Shown one piece after another: positions 9,244 through 18,178 of a stretch of 34,412 nucleotides of DNA. The translations under genes and the position numbers were made by a program. The stretch comes from a bacterium (GTDB lineage: Bacteria; Krumholzibacteriota; Krumholzibacteriia; LZORAL124-64-63): positions 1 through 34,412 of the forward strand of contig JAAEOA010000425.1 of the NCBI GenBank assembly GCA_024223715.1, in the 5' to 3' direction. The notes under the pieces are model-generated. The model saw only the letters and a list, made by a program, of their open reading frames with translations. It was not told the DNA's origin and searched no databases. Position 1 is the first letter of the stretch. The number at the start of each line of letters is the position of its first letter.

Positions 9244-9271
9244 GGGCCACCAGTTACATGACTGGTGACCC
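9244..9271. terminator. Candidate bidirectional terminator hairpin between converging genes
   Basis: CACCAGT (9248-9254) pairs with ACTGGTG (9261-9267) around a TACATG loop, extended past one mismatch by GGG/CCC. It lies between the hemerythrin stop and the prolyl oligopeptidase stop. The T-runs are weak on both strands (CCCTTTAATT on the minus strand), so function is likely rather than certain. Confidence 0.5.
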
Positions 9272-9285
9272 AAAAATTGTATCAA

Positions 9286-11475
9286 CTACATTCCCAAAGT
9301 CTTATGAAGGAATGCATATCGATCCGCAACTTCTTCAATAACCATGGCCGTTGGCTTTCCTGCCCCATGACCCGATTTCGTCTGAACCCGAATCAGAACC
9401 GGTAAATTCCCACTCTGACACGCCTGCAATCGAGCCGCGTATTTGAAGCTGTGTCCAGGCACTACCCGGTCATCATGGTCAGCGGTTGTGACCATTATTG
9501 AAGGAAATTCTGTTCCTTCTTTCAGGTTGTGCAGTGGGCTGTATGCAAAAAGTATTGGGAACATATCGGCGTCTTCACTGCTTCCGTAATCGCTTGTCCA
9601 GGCCCAGCCAATTGTGAAGTGCTGGAAGCGAAGCATGTCCATCACACCCACGGCGGGAATGGCTGCGGCAAAAAGCTCGGGACGTTGGTTGACAACAGCA
9701 CCGACCAGAGTCCCGCCGTTACTGCCACCGTGAACGGCCAGTTTGTTGGCGTTGGTGAAACCTTCGTTAATAAGGTATTCACCGGCAGCAATAAAATCGT
9801 CGAATACATTCTGTTTGTTCTTCAGCATACCACCCTGATGCCATTCTTCACCGTACTCGCCACCACCGCGCAGGCTGGCCACAGCATAAACTCCGCCCTG
9901 TTCAATCCAGGGCAAAATGCTGGTGGAAAAACTGGGGCTCAGACTGATGTTGAATCCGCCGTATCCGTACAAAATGGTGGGGTTGGTTCCGTTAAGATCC
10001 AGGCCTTTTTTATGCACCAGGAAGAGTGGGATTTGGGTTCCGTCTTTGCTGGAAAAGAACACCCTGTTGGTTTCGTAGTTGTCAAAATCGAATTTGATTT
10101 CCGGTTTGCGGAACAGTGTACTTTTCCCGGTTTTCATGTCGTGATGATAAATCTCACTGGGATTCAAATAACTGTTGAACACATAATAGGTTTCCGAATC
10201 GTAAGATTTTCCGCCAAAGCCACCACAACTACCCAGACCGGGCATTTTTATGGTGCCGGTTTCATTACCTTCAAAATCGAAGACTTTTACCACGTTCACA
10301 ACGTCGTGCATGTAGGTGACAATCAGGCTGTTGTTCAATACGGAAATACCGTCAATCGGGTCGTCGCTTTCGGCAACAATGTTCTTCCAGTTTTCCCGGT
10401 GCGGATGATCGATATCAATGGCAATGATGCGGTCTTTTGGTGCATTGAGGTTGGTTTTGAAGTAGAACAGGCCGCCTTCATTGTGCAGGAAATTATAGGA
10501 GGCGTCGTAGTCGTCGAGCATGGTGACCACTTCAGCACCATCGGTTTGCAGGTCCAGATAGTACAGACGGTTGTTATGGCTGGTTCCCTGCCATATTGAG
10601 ATGATAAGGAAACGGCCGTCTTCACTGACCGAGCCAGTAAAGCCCCACTCTTTTTGGTCTGGACGTTCGTAAACCAGTTCGTCCTGACTCTGGTCGGTGC
10701 CGCGCCTGTGGAAGTACAGTTTCTGGAAGTAGTTGCTGCCTTCGAAGGTTTCACCGTCGGCTGGAGTTTCGTAGCGACTGTAGTAGAAGCCGGTGCCGTC
10801 GTGGTTCCAGGCGGCGCCGCTGAATTTACTCCACATGACTTTATCGTCCAGATCTTTACCTGTATCGATGTCGCGGATGTACCAGGTTCGCCAGTCGGAT
10901 CCGCTTTCGCTGGTGGACCAGGCCATGAACTTGCCATCGTCGCTGAGGGAGACATCTCCCAGGGCGACGGTGCCGTCTTCACTTAGTGTATTGGGATCGA
11001 TCAGAACCCGGGGCTGGCCATCGGGGGTGTCTTGCACATAGAGGACTGACTGGTTTTGCAAGCCATCATTCTTGAAATAGAAGGTGCGGCCGCCTTTTTT
11101 GAACGGAGTTCCGTAGCGGGCATAGTTCCAGATTTCAGTCAGGCGCTCCTGGTAAGTGGCACGCTGAGGAATGTTCTCCAGGAATCCGAAGGTGACTTTG
11201 TTTTGAGCTTTCACCCAGGCGTGGGTTTCTTCGGAGTCGGCGTCTTCGAGCCAGCGGTAGGGGTCGGCTACAGAGGTTCCGTGGTAATCGTCAACCTGGT
11301 CGCCTGTTTTGCTGGCAGGGTAGGTCAGTTCGTCCATGTTGATTTGGTTCCTGACGAGGTTGGGGGCAGATTCTGTGTCTTGGGCGGAATCATTGCAGCC
11401 GGATAGCAGGGTTGTTGCTGCCAGGGCCAAAATGAAGAGGGAACAAAGGGCCAAAAAGCGCAACTGGGAATTCAT
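9286..11475 (-). CDS. Lipoprotein prolyl oligopeptidase (family S9A)
   Basis: A 729-residue serine peptidase of the prolyl oligopeptidase family, which cleaves short peptides after proline. The N-terminus is a lipoprotein signal ending LLSGC (C27), so it should be anchored in an envelope membrane. The beta-propeller region (about 45-470) includes the S9A opening YRWLEDADSEE. The catalytic domain carries GGSNGG (nucleophile S585), ADHDDRV (665-671, catalytic Asp) and SGHGAG (H703), so the triad is complete. ATG 11475 has AAGGAG 5-6 nt upstream; an open extension of 55 codons lacks a signal and is not used. A good promoter is visible in front. It faces the hemerythrin gene tail to tail. Confidence 0.95.
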   Translation of the reverse strand: MNSQLRFLALCSLFILALAATTLLSGCNDSAQDTESAPNLVRNQINMDELTYPASKTGDQVDDYHGTSVADPYRWLEDADSEETHAWVKAQNKVTFGFLENIPQRATYQERLTEIWNYARYGTPFKKGGRTFYFKNDGLQNQSVLYVQDTPDGQPRVLIDPNTLSEDGTVALGDVSLSDDGKFMAWSTSESGSDWRTWYIRDIDTGKDLDDKVMWSKFSGAAWNHDGTGFYYSRYETPADGETFEGSNYFQKLYFHRRGTDQSQDELVYERPDQKEWGFTGSVSEDGRFLIISIWQGTSHNNRLYYLDLQTDGAEVVTMLDDYDASYNFLHNEGGLFYFKTNLNAPKDRIIAIDIDHPHRENWKNIVAESDDPIDGISVLNNSLIVTYMHDVVNVVKVFDFEGNETGTIKMPGLGSCGGFGGKSYDSETYYVFNSYLNPSEIYHHDMKTGKSTLFRKPEIKFDFDNYETNRVFFSSKDGTQIPLFLVHKKGLDLNGTNPTILYGYGGFNISLSPSFSTSILPWIEQGGVYAVASLRGGGEYGEEWHQGGMLKNKQNVFDDFIAAGEYLINEGFTNANKLAVHGGSNGGTLVGAVVNQRPELFAAAIPAVGVMDMLRFQHFTIGWAWTSDYGSSEDADMFPILFAYSPLHNLKEGTEFPSIMVTTADHDDRVVPGHSFKYAARLQACQSGNLPVLIRVQTKSGHGAGKPTAMVIEEVADRYAFLHKTLGM

Positions 11476-11832
11476 GGAAACTCCTTGTTTGATTGTCGGG
11501 AGGATGGTTTGGGCAAAGATAGCGTGTTTTAGGTGTTTTGTCAGAAATGAGTTTTGGTTTTCTATCCCGGTTGCCTGACGATAAAAATAGTATTTGGAAT
11601 TGTTGGGAGTTTCTGTTCTGTTGGAAATTGAAAGAATCATGTCGTCCCATCCGACAGGGAGCCACTGTCCAGTTCACGATTCGGGCCTGGTGGAGGAACA
11701 ATCAGCAATATCTATCAAGGAAGATACGCAAGGGAAACCCCTGTTCCATTCTGACAATAGCCTGTATATTCATGGTCCGGGGTGAGGCCCCTGGAGAAGT
11801 TGTTAAGACACTGATTCGCCGAAAGCTGGTCC
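11476..11832. other. Divergent intergenic region
   Basis: About 360 bp between the divergently transcribed prolyl oligopeptidase and pseudouridine synthase genes. It holds the minus-strand promoter listed separately. The open frames that cross it show no family motif or plausible start site. I do not see a convincing promoter for the plus-strand operon in it. Confidence 0.5.
11516..11544 (-). promoter_or_regulatory. Sigma-70-type promoter for the prolyl oligopeptidase gene
   Basis: Read on the minus strand, CTGACA (5 of 6 to the -35 consensus) is followed by exactly 17 nt and TATCTT (4 of 6 to -10). Transcription would begin near 11509, leaving a leader of about 34 nt that contains the AAGGAG ribosome site. 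Confidence 0.5.
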
Positions 11833-12498
11833 ATGAATCTTCAAGTTTTACACGAAGACAATCACCTCTTGATAGTAGACAAACCAGCCGGTCTGCTGGT
11901 TCAGGGGGACAAGTCCGGAGACCCGGTTCTGACCGATCTGGCCAAAGCCTATTTGAAAAAGAAATTCAACAAGCCCGGAAATGTTTATCTGGGGCTTGTT
12001 CATCGGTTGGACCGCAACGTTTCCGGCGTGGTGGCTCTTGCCAGAACCAGTAAATCAGCTTCGCGTTTGTCGGGGGCTTTTCGGGATAAAAAAGTAACTA
12101 AAATTTACCGGGCGGTGGTGATTGGCGATTTGCCTTCATCTGAAGGTAATCTAAAAGCCTGGCTATCGGAAAAGGGCAATAAAAATGGTGTCACCCGGGC
12201 CGAAATGAATGAATTTGATGGTGCTCGGGAATGTTTGCTCAGTTATCGGGTTCTGGAATCTCGGTCCCGAAGGCATTTGTTGGAAATTCGCCCCATTACC
12301 GGTCGTCGGCACCAAATAAGGGCTCAACTGGCCCTTGTGGGTTGTCCCCTTCTGGGTGATTTAAAGTACGGAGCCGCCAAGGGTTTGCCACAGCACCGAA
12401 TTGCCTTGCATGCATTTGCTTTGGAATTTAAGCATCCGGTGGGGGCAGAGAAGGTTTATTTTGAGGCAGGCATGCCTGCAGATTTTCCCTGGAAATAA
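11833..12498 (+). CDS. RluA-family pseudouridine synthase, S4-domain-less
   Basis: A 221-residue RNA pseudouridine synthase. The catalytic loop HRLDRNVSGV places the active-site aspartate at D60. RPITGRRHQIRAQLA near residue 150 and GDLKYGA near 175 are the other conserved RluA-family motifs. There is no N-terminal S4 domain, and the length is like the short RluA/TruC-type members, which modify rRNA or tRNA; the exact target is not deducible. The ribosome site before the ATG is weak. It is the first gene of a compact plus-strand run that reaches 17449. Confidence 0.9.
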   Translation: MNLQVLHEDNHLLIVDKPAGLLVQGDKSGDPVLTDLAKAYLKKKFNKPGNVYLGLVHRLDRNVSGVVALARTSKSASRLSGAFRDKKVTKIYRAVVIGDLPSSEGNLKAWLSEKGNKNGVTRAEMNEFDGARECLLSYRVLESRSRRHLLEIRPITGRRHQIRAQLALVGCPLLGDLKYGAAKGLPQHRIALHAFALEFKHPVGAEKVYFEAGMPADFPWK

Positions 12499-12533
12499 TA
12501 GACAATGAATAAGTGGACGAAAGGAACTAAAAA

Positions 12534-13028
12534 ATGAAAAATAAGTTTTTAATACAAGGTCTTGTCGCAGTGTTTCTTTTGCTGATTTTGCCGGTATTGG
12601 TCGTGGCGGAAGAGCCCACGGAAAATGAATCCAAACGACCGTCCATCCCCTGGCAAAAATACCACGGTGCCAGGGCCACAGCCAAAGCCGAATCCAAACC
12701 CATCATGCTTCACTTCACTAACGAATGGTGTTCCGGTTGCAAGAAGATGGACAAGATCACTTATCAGAATTTTGAAGTCATGCGTTATTTACAGGAGAAT
12801 TTTTCTTGTGGTTGGGTCAACATTGAAAACGAGCGCTCGTTGGCCAAAAAATACAAAGTGGACGGGTTGCCTACTTTGTGGTTTCTGGATTCCAAAGGAA
12901 AAGCCCTCACTAGTGTTGATGGTTATATCAGTCCCGAAAGACTGCTGCTGATTCTGGAATATTTAAACACCAAGGCTTACAAATCCATGTCCTACGAAAA
13001 GTGGAAAGAGAAACACCCTCGCCGATGA
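12534..13028 (+). CDS. Exported thioredoxin-fold protein
   Basis: A 164-residue protein with an N-terminal hydrophobic segment (about 5-25), either a signal peptide or an anchor, then a thioredoxin-like domain. The redox motif is WCSGCKK (C66, C69), and the cis-proline loop is visible as VDGLPTLWF. The fold resembles the Thioredoxin_7/DUF255-type group rather than classical TrxA. It should reduce or shuffle disulfides in the periplasm. AAAGGA precedes the ATG by about 11 nt. Its stop codon overlaps the next start as ATGA (13025-13028), so it is translationally coupled to the flavoprotein. Confidence 0.85.
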   Translation: MKNKFLIQGLVAVFLLLILPVLVVAEEPTENESKRPSIPWQKYHGARATAKAESKPIMLHFTNEWCSGCKKMDKITYQNFEVMRYLQENFSCGWVNIENERSLAKKYKVDGLPTLWFLDSKGKALTSVDGYISPERLLLILEYLNTKAYKSMSYEKWKEKHPRR

Positions 13029-14188
13029 ACGACGTAAATGTGACAATAATTGGGGGCGGAATTGTCGGTTGCGCTGTAGCCGAGGCTTGTTCCGGCTTGG
13101 GGTTGACTGTGGTTTTGCTGGAGCAGGAAACTGATGTTGCCCGAGGTACGACAAGCCGAAACAGCGGGGTCAGTCACGGTGGTATGTATTATCCTGAGGG
13201 CTCACTAAAAGCCAGATTTTGTGTGCAGGGACGCCGTCTGTTAAAAGATTTTTGTACTAAAGAAAAGGTTTCTTATAAGGAGTGCGGCAAGCTAATTGTG
13301 GCCACGTCCGAAAAAGAAATTCCTGTGCTGGATTATTTATTTGAACGGGGACAACGCAACGGCGTGGAAGATCTGGAAATACTCGATGCAACTGAGATTG
13401 CCCACCGGGAGTCGGGAATTCACGCTGTGGCAGCCCTTTGGTCACCCCGCACTGCTATTGTCGATGCCGAAGGCGCAACTCGGGCTTTTGCCCGCAAAGC
13501 ACAAAATTCCGGGGCTGAAATTATGACCTCGGCACGATTGGATTTTCTGAAGAAATCCACCAACGGCTGGAAGGTGGGTATTGAACCCAGTGGTCCGGAA
13601 CGCAGCGAGGGATGGATACACAAGTCGGATTTTGTGGTCAACGCTGCAGGATTGTTTGCCGACAGGGTTGCCTCTATGGCGGGGTTTAATATTGGGCAGC
13701 GCCAGTGGTGCCAAACGCCGGTCAAAGGAAACTATTTCCTTATTGATCCGGAACATTCCGGACGGGTTGGTTGTTTGGTTTATCCTGTGCCCCCGGCAGA
13801 TCATTCCAGTCTGGGTGTTCATTTATGTCTGGATTTGGCCGGTCAGTTACGGCTGGGGCCGGATGTGGAAATTGAACCTGGGTTAACGGCAAAACAGTTG
13901 TCTTATAAAGTTGACGACAATCGTATGAAAGACTTTTACCATGGTGCCGTCGGGTTTTTGCCCTGGCTGAAGGCTGAAGATTTGTCAGCTGATATGAGTG
14001 GGTATCGCCCCAAGCTGGCGGTCAGTGGTTTTAAAGATTTTGTTGTTTATCTTGAAGACCGGATGGTAAACCTGATTGGCATCGATTCGCCTGGTTTGAC
14101 CAGCGCCACTGCCCTGGCCCAATATGTAGCTCAAATGATAGTGAACCCTGCATCAGACAAAATCGAAACGGAGACTCCTGAGTGCTGA
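13025..14188 (+). CDS. FAD-dependent oxidoreductase, L-2-hydroxyglutarate oxidase-like (DAO family)
   Basis: A 387-residue flavoprotein. The dinucleotide-binding motif GGGIVG (10-15) opens the protein. SRNSGVSHGGMYYPEGSLK closely matches the FAD-contact region of L-2-hydroxyglutarate dehydrogenase/oxidase (LhgO). DFVVNAAGLFADRVA and the C-terminal IGIDSPGLTSATALA are also typical. The inferred reaction is oxidation of L-2-hydroxyglutarate or a related 2-hydroxy acid with electrons passed to quinone or oxygen. Glycine-oxidase-like members share the fold, so the substrate is a family-level guess. It begins inside the stop of the thioredoxin-fold gene and overlaps the PAP2 gene by 7 nt. Confidence 0.85.
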   Translation: MNDVNVTIIGGGIVGCAVAEACSGLGLTVVLLEQETDVARGTTSRNSGVSHGGMYYPEGSLKARFCVQGRRLLKDFCTKEKVSYKECGKLIVATSEKEIPVLDYLFERGQRNGVEDLEILDATEIAHRESGIHAVAALWSPRTAIVDAEGATRAFARKAQNSGAEIMTSARLDFLKKSTNGWKVGIEPSGPERSEGWIHKSDFVVNAAGLFADRVASMAGFNIGQRQWCQTPVKGNYFLIDPEHSGRVGCLVYPVPPADHSSLGVHLCLDLAGQLRLGPDVEIEPGLTAKQLSYKVDDNRMKDFYHGAVGFLPWLKAEDLSADMSGYRPKLAVSGFKDFVVYLEDRMVNLIGIDSPGLTSATALAQYVAQMIVNPASDKIETETPEC

Positions 14189-14913
14189 TTGTTTTCGCCC
14201 TGTCCCTGGTTTGTGTGCTGCTGATTCTGCCAGCGGTGGGCCGCCGTGAAACGGGTTCCAAGCCCCTTTTTGTAAGAACCGGTGGTCAGTGGAAAAAAAA
14301 CTACGGACGTCGTTCTTTTGTTAGACTGGGCGTTGCTTTGGCTGGGGCTGCTGTTCTTGCTTTCAGTGGTGCTGATGAAGTCATCGAAGGCTGGCATCGC
14401 GATTCAGTTCGAAGCAATAAAAGCGATTCTCTGTCCCACTTTTTGAAGTTTGGCGGTGAGCGTTTCTGGTTTGGCAACTGGGCCATGGTCGCCGCTTTGG
14501 ATGGCTGGGTACGCAGTAATGCTTTCAGTCGCTGGGGCCGAGCTAATTTTGAAGCTATGGCCGTAGGCTTGCCACTGCTGTGGACCGTGCAACGCGGGCT
14601 GGGCGCAAACCGTCCTTCGTCAGATGATGGAAGTCCCAAATGGAAACCTATGAAAGCAGCCAATTCAGCATCAGGCCACGCCTTTATTGGTGCGGTTCCC
14701 TGGTTGACTCTGGCTCGCCGGCACAATTTGGTGCCCGTTAAAAAAATGGCCCAACTGGGTTCGGTATTGACAGGTTGGTCTCGGTTGAACGACCGCAAAC
14801 ATTATCTTTCACAGATTGTCCTTGGTTGGACAATCGCCTATAATGCCGTGGCAGCCGTGGCTGACGATGAAATAGAAAAATCTGAGATCAAAGAAATTTC
14901 AGCTGAGGATTGA
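14182..14913 (+). CDS. PAP2-superfamily membrane protein with altered active-site motif
   Basis: A 243-residue membrane protein starting with GTG at 14182, with CGGAG 8 nt upstream. PAP2 phosphatase landmarks are present: NRP (R144, P145), SGHAF (S164-H166) and SR.....H (S200, R201, H207). Two usual residues differ. The lysine expected seven positions before R144 is Q137, and the aspartate expected four positions after H207 is Q211. Several hydrophobic helices flank these motifs. It may be a lipid phosphatase (undecaprenyl or phosphatidyl substrates are common in the family) or a weakened relative. It sits in the operon between the flavoprotein and the secreted protease. Confidence 0.8.
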   Translation: MLIVFALSLVCVLLILPAVGRRETGSKPLFVRTGGQWKKNYGRRSFVRLGVALAGAAVLAFSGADEVIEGWHRDSVRSNKSDSLSHFLKFGGERFWFGNWAMVAALDGWVRSNAFSRWGRANFEAMAVGLPLLWTVQRGLGANRPSSDDGSPKWKPMKAANSASGHAFIGAVPWLTLARRHNLVPVKKMAQLGSVLTGWSRLNDRKHYLSQIVLGWTIAYNAVAAVADDEIEKSEIKEISAED

Positions 14914-14920
14914 GGACATC

Positions 14921-16570
14921 ATGAATTTTTTGAAAACTACGAATACACTCTTCTTCACGGTAGTATTTATTCTGTGTTTCGGGTCAGCTCTGGCTGGGGG
15001 AACCGGAGGCATTCCTGCTCAAAATGTTAAATCATTGAGCCAGGTTTCCTTGCGGACTTTCCCCACGGTTGATTTAATTCAAATGCAGGAAGAAGACACT
15101 GAAAGGGAGCTCGAGGGCCTGCCCTTCCGCTTTGCTTTTCCCAACCAGGTAGATATTTCACCGGCAAACAGTGGCACCTGGGAAGAAATGTCCTCGGGCC
15201 AACACATCTGGCGGCAACGCCTTTCCTGCCCGGACGCGGTCTCTCTAAATCTTGGATTTGAAAGCTATCACTTGCCCGAAAGTGCTTCGCTTCTGATTTA
15301 TTCAGCCACCGGTGAAGGCCCGGTTTTTGTTTTTGATGCCAGCGATAACCGTTTCAGCGGGGATCTGTGGACTCCCGTAATACTGAGCGATGAAATGGTC
15401 ATCGAACTGAAGGTGGCTTCTGCTGATATCGGAAAAGTAAAATTGATCCTCAGTTGGGTTAATTGTGGCTATCGCGGTTTTGGTGACTTGGCACGTGAAA
15501 AAAGCGGTGCCTGCAACATCGATGTTATTTGCAGTGAAGGTGACTCCTGGCGTGAGGACATTCCAAGCATTGCGATGTATTCAATTAACGGTTTCCAGAA
15601 GTGCAGCGGAGTACTGGTTAACAACACTGCTCAAGACGAACGCCCTTTGTTTCTGACAGCGAACCATTGCAATGTCAGTGAGGGCAATATTTCTTCGGTT
15701 GTTGTTTACTGGAATTACGAGAGTCCCAATTGTGGGGACCATGGCGGAGGAACTCTGGACCAGTTCAGCAATGGAGAGACTTTCCTGGCTGCAAGTTACA
15801 CTTCCGATTTTGCCCTTTTTGAATTGGAAAACAGTCCTGACCCCGCTTTGGGAATAAATTACGCGGGTTGGGATCGTTCCGACTCAGTTCCCGATGCCGT
15901 GGTGGGGATTCATCATCCATCCACTGACGAAAAAAGCATCTGTTTTGAAAACGACCCTCTAACTATTACCACTTATTTGGACGAATTGGTTCCTGGAAAC
16001 GGCACTCACTTTCGGGTTGCCGACTGGGATGCCGGCACCACAGAAGGGGGCTCCAGCGGTTCTCCAATTTTCGATGAAAACCATCGCATTGTAGGCCAGC
16101 TGCATGGTGGTTATGCTGCTTGTGGTAACGACCTTCCCGACTGGTATGGCCGTCTTTTTACCTCATGGGAAGGTGACGGTTCGGCTGAAACCCGTTTGAA
16201 AGACTACCTCGACCCTACTGGTAGCGACGTCATGTTTCTCAGCCGGTATGGAGTTGTGGACCCAGATCCGGACCCGGACCCGCCAGCTCATGTTGCCATC
16301 AGCATGGGAGCTTTATCGGCGAACCCTTTCCTAACCGATGTGGATATTACTTATCAGCTCAACCGTGATAATGAGGTTCACGCCAGGATATTTAATCTCA
16401 AAGGGCACGCCGTATGTGACTTTGCGGTGTTTTCCGGTGTCGAAGGTGAGAATACTTTCAATTGGGATGGTCTTAATACCAGTGGCCAGCCTGTACCATC
16501 GGGTGTTTACCTGATTTACCTGGAAGCTGATGACGAGACGGCCCTTGGTAAAGTGGTTCGTTTACGGTAA
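14921..16570 (+). CDS. Secreted trypsin-like (lysyl-endopeptidase-type) serine protease with C-terminal sorting domain
   Basis: A 549-residue exported protease. The signal peptide (about 1-25, ending ALA) is followed by a beta-rich pro-region of about 170 residues. The chymotrypsin-fold domain shows the full triad: H249 (LTANHC), D296 (TSDFALF) and S379 (EGGSSGSPIF). The spacing and the cysteine-rich start resemble the Achromobacter lysyl endopeptidase group. A DPDPDPDPP linker (about 446-454) leads to a C-terminal sorting domain whose motif is degenerate (NPFLTD instead of NPFNP) but ends in the usual W.G.N..G....SGVY pattern. GAGGA overlaps the upstream stop, 7 nt from this ATG, which shows close coupling to the PAP2 gene. 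Confidence 0.92.
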   Translation: MNFLKTTNTLFFTVVFILCFGSALAGGTGGIPAQNVKSLSQVSLRTFPTVDLIQMQEEDTERELEGLPFRFAFPNQVDISPANSGTWEEMSSGQHIWRQRLSCPDAVSLNLGFESYHLPESASLLIYSATGEGPVFVFDASDNRFSGDLWTPVILSDEMVIELKVASADIGKVKLILSWVNCGYRGFGDLAREKSGACNIDVICSEGDSWREDIPSIAMYSINGFQKCSGVLVNNTAQDERPLFLTANHCNVSEGNISSVVVYWNYESPNCGDHGGGTLDQFSNGETFLAASYTSDFALFELENSPDPALGINYAGWDRSDSVPDAVVGIHHPSTDEKSICFENDPLTITTYLDELVPGNGTHFRVADWDAGTTEGGSSGSPIFDENHRIVGQLHGGYAACGNDLPDWYGRLFTSWEGDGSAETRLKDYLDPTGSDVMFLSRYGVVDPDPDPDPPAHVAISMGALSANPFLTDVDITYQLNRDNEVHARIFNLKGHAVCDFAVFSGVEGENTFNWDGLNTSGQPVPSGVYLIYLEADDETALGKVVRLR

Positions 16571-16615
16571 AGCATGATCTGGTAATTTTCTTTTTCTCAG
16601 GAATAGGTAATACTA

Positions 16616-17449
16616 ATGAATCAGGAAACAATACAACAGGTTGTGGACAGTGCCATTCCAATGGTTACCACCTACGGAATGCGCATTATTGGTGCGGTTT
16701 TAATTCTGGTAATCGGTAGAATTGTTTCGTCCCTGGTGGGCCGCCTGGTGAAAAAAGCCCTTCTTCGAGCCAAGGTTGAGACTTCTCTGGTTGGCTTTTT
16801 GGTGAGCCTGACGAAAATTGGCGTTATCGTTTTTGCAGTAATTGCCGCTTTGGCAAAATTTGGCGTGGAAACTACATCTTTTGTTGCCGTTATGGGTGCG
16901 GTTGGCTTCGCCATTGGCTTTGCCCTTCAGGGATCTCTTTCCAACTTTGCAGCCGGAGTCATGATCCTTCTTTTCAAACCTATTAAAGTGGGAGACCTGG
17001 TGGAAACATCCGGGTATCTGGGCACCATCAAGAACATTGGTTTGTTTGTTACCGAGATGGACACTCTGGACAATCGCCTTATTATTATTCCCAACGGAAA
17101 ACTGACCAGCGATGTGATAAACAACGTAAATGCGAACGGATTGCGCCGGGTGGATATGACGGCGGGCATCAGTTACGACGACGACATGAATCTTGCCAAG
17201 AAATTGTGTATGGAAGTGATGGTTAATCATCCGCACGTTTTAAAAGAACCTGTACCGGTGACTGCCATTTCTGAAATGGGAGATTCTTCGGTGAACCTGA
17301 TTGTTCGACCCTGGACGCATCCCGATTATTACTGGGATGTCTGGTTCGATGTGACCCAGGGCATTAAGGAAGCTTTCGATGCCAACGGCATTTCTATTCC
17401 TTTCCCTCAGCAGGATGTTCATTTGCACAGGATGGAAGCAAAAGACTGA
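16616..17449 (+). CDS. mscS: Small-conductance mechanosensitive channel, MscS family
   Basis: A 277-residue inner-membrane channel, close to the length of E. coli MscS (286). Three transmembrane helices come first. The pore-lining TM3 and its exit read VGAVGFAIGFALQGSLSNFAAG followed by ILLFKPIKVGDLVE, the classic Gly/Ala-packed MscS sequence. The cytoplasmic beta domain (DNRLIIIPNGKL) and the C-terminal vestibule (IPFPQQDVHL) follow. It opens under membrane tension to release solutes after osmotic downshock. AGGAATAGG lies about 7 nt before the ATG. It is the last gene of the 11833-17449 run. Confidence 0.95.
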   Translation: MNQETIQQVVDSAIPMVTTYGMRIIGAVLILVIGRIVSSLVGRLVKKALLRAKVETSLVGFLVSLTKIGVIVFAVIAALAKFGVETTSFVAVMGAVGFAIGFALQGSLSNFAAGVMILLFKPIKVGDLVETSGYLGTIKNIGLFVTEMDTLDNRLIIIPNGKLTSDVINNVNANGLRRVDMTAGISYDDDMNLAKKLCMEVMVNHPHVLKEPVPVTAISEMGDSSVNLIVRPWTHPDYYWDVWFDVTQGIKEAFDANGISIPFPQQDVHLHRMEAKD

Positions 17450-17475
17450 TCATTTTCTGGAGTCACGAATGTATG

Positions 17476-17513
17476 AAAGAAGCGCGCTCTTTTTTTGAAG
17501 AGCGCGCTTCTTT
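17476..17513. terminator. Strong intrinsic terminator shared by converging genes
   Basis: A 15-bp perfect stem (17476-17490 with 17499-17513) built on GAAGCGCGCTCT/AGAGCGCGCTTC. The T-run TTTTTT at 17511-17516 covers the last stem bases and terminates the mscS side. The hairpin abuts the end of the minus-strand cytochrome gene and probably serves both directions. Confidence 0.92.
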
Positions 17514-17515
17514 TT

Positions 17516-18178
17516 TCAATCGTCAGCAATGGAGAGCCAGGCAAGCAGGGCTTCAATATCCTCATCGGTGAGGGCCATAATGTATTTATCCATGGGCCTG
17601 TTGGTGCGTTCTCCCGTGCGGAAGTTTTCGATTTGCAAACGAATGTATTCTGTATATTGGCCCGCCAGTCGGGGACGTGATCCTTTGCCACTGCCGTCAG
17701 CTCCATGACACTTGGCACATTGCTCAGAATATAGGAGTTTTCCTTTTTCAAAATCACCATCGTAACGGGCAATATTCAGGACTTTGCTGGCGGTGTTTAA
17801 CTTTTCCAAAGCTGTTGTTTCGGGAGTGAAATCGGGCATTATGGACATGAGTTCAATTTCTGAAAGAAAGATGGAAATATCCAGCAAATCGTCGGCTGAA
17901 ATTTCCCGTTCGGTTGCATACATACTCATGACCACATTGTTGCGTTCTTCAACTTTGAACATATGTAAAGCCTTGGCAAGATACCTGGCCGGCATGCCAG
18001 CCAGGCGGGGATATTCTCCACCACCGCCACCTTCGCCAAATTCACCATGGCAGGCCGCGCAGGTTTGATTGATGTCGTCACCGTTTTCCGGGTCATAATT
18101 GTGAGTTTTTGGGTTGGGGTATTTCCCGGCCAAAACAGGGGAAGCCAAAAGCATGGCTAGGATAATAAAAAGTTTCAT
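17516..18178 (-). CDS. Periplasmic di-haem cytochrome c (c4-like)
   Basis: A 220-residue exported cytochrome. The signal peptide is MKLFIILAMLLASPVLA. Two haem-binding motifs, CAACH (40-44) and CAKCH (154-158), each begin a class I cytochrome domain of about 80-100 residues. Candidate axial methionines are M84 or M86 and M196 or M201. The PRLAG sequence repeated after each haem (about 57-61 and 169-173) is typical of cytochrome c4 and related two-domain proteins. It probably shuttles electrons to a terminal oxidase. ATG 18178 is chosen for the signal peptide, although its AAGGA ribosome site is rather far (about 15 nt). Confidence 0.93.
   Translation of the reverse strand: MKLFIILAMLLASPVLAGKYPNPKTHNYDPENGDDINQTCAACHGEFGEGGGGGEYPRLAGMPARYLAKALHMFKVEERNNVVMSMYATEREISADDLLDISIFLSEIELMSIMPDFTPETTALEKLNTASKVLNIARYDGDFEKGKLLYSEQCAKCHGADGSGKGSRPRLAGQYTEYIRLQIENFRTGERTNRPMDKYIMALTDEDIEALLAWLSIADD

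Noticed and set aside
9529..10599. A 356-codon open frame on the plus strand opposite the prolyl oligopeptidase gene
   Set aside because: It is an antisense shadow of a gene with a complete catalytic triad. Its translation has no family motif and is poor in normal protein features.
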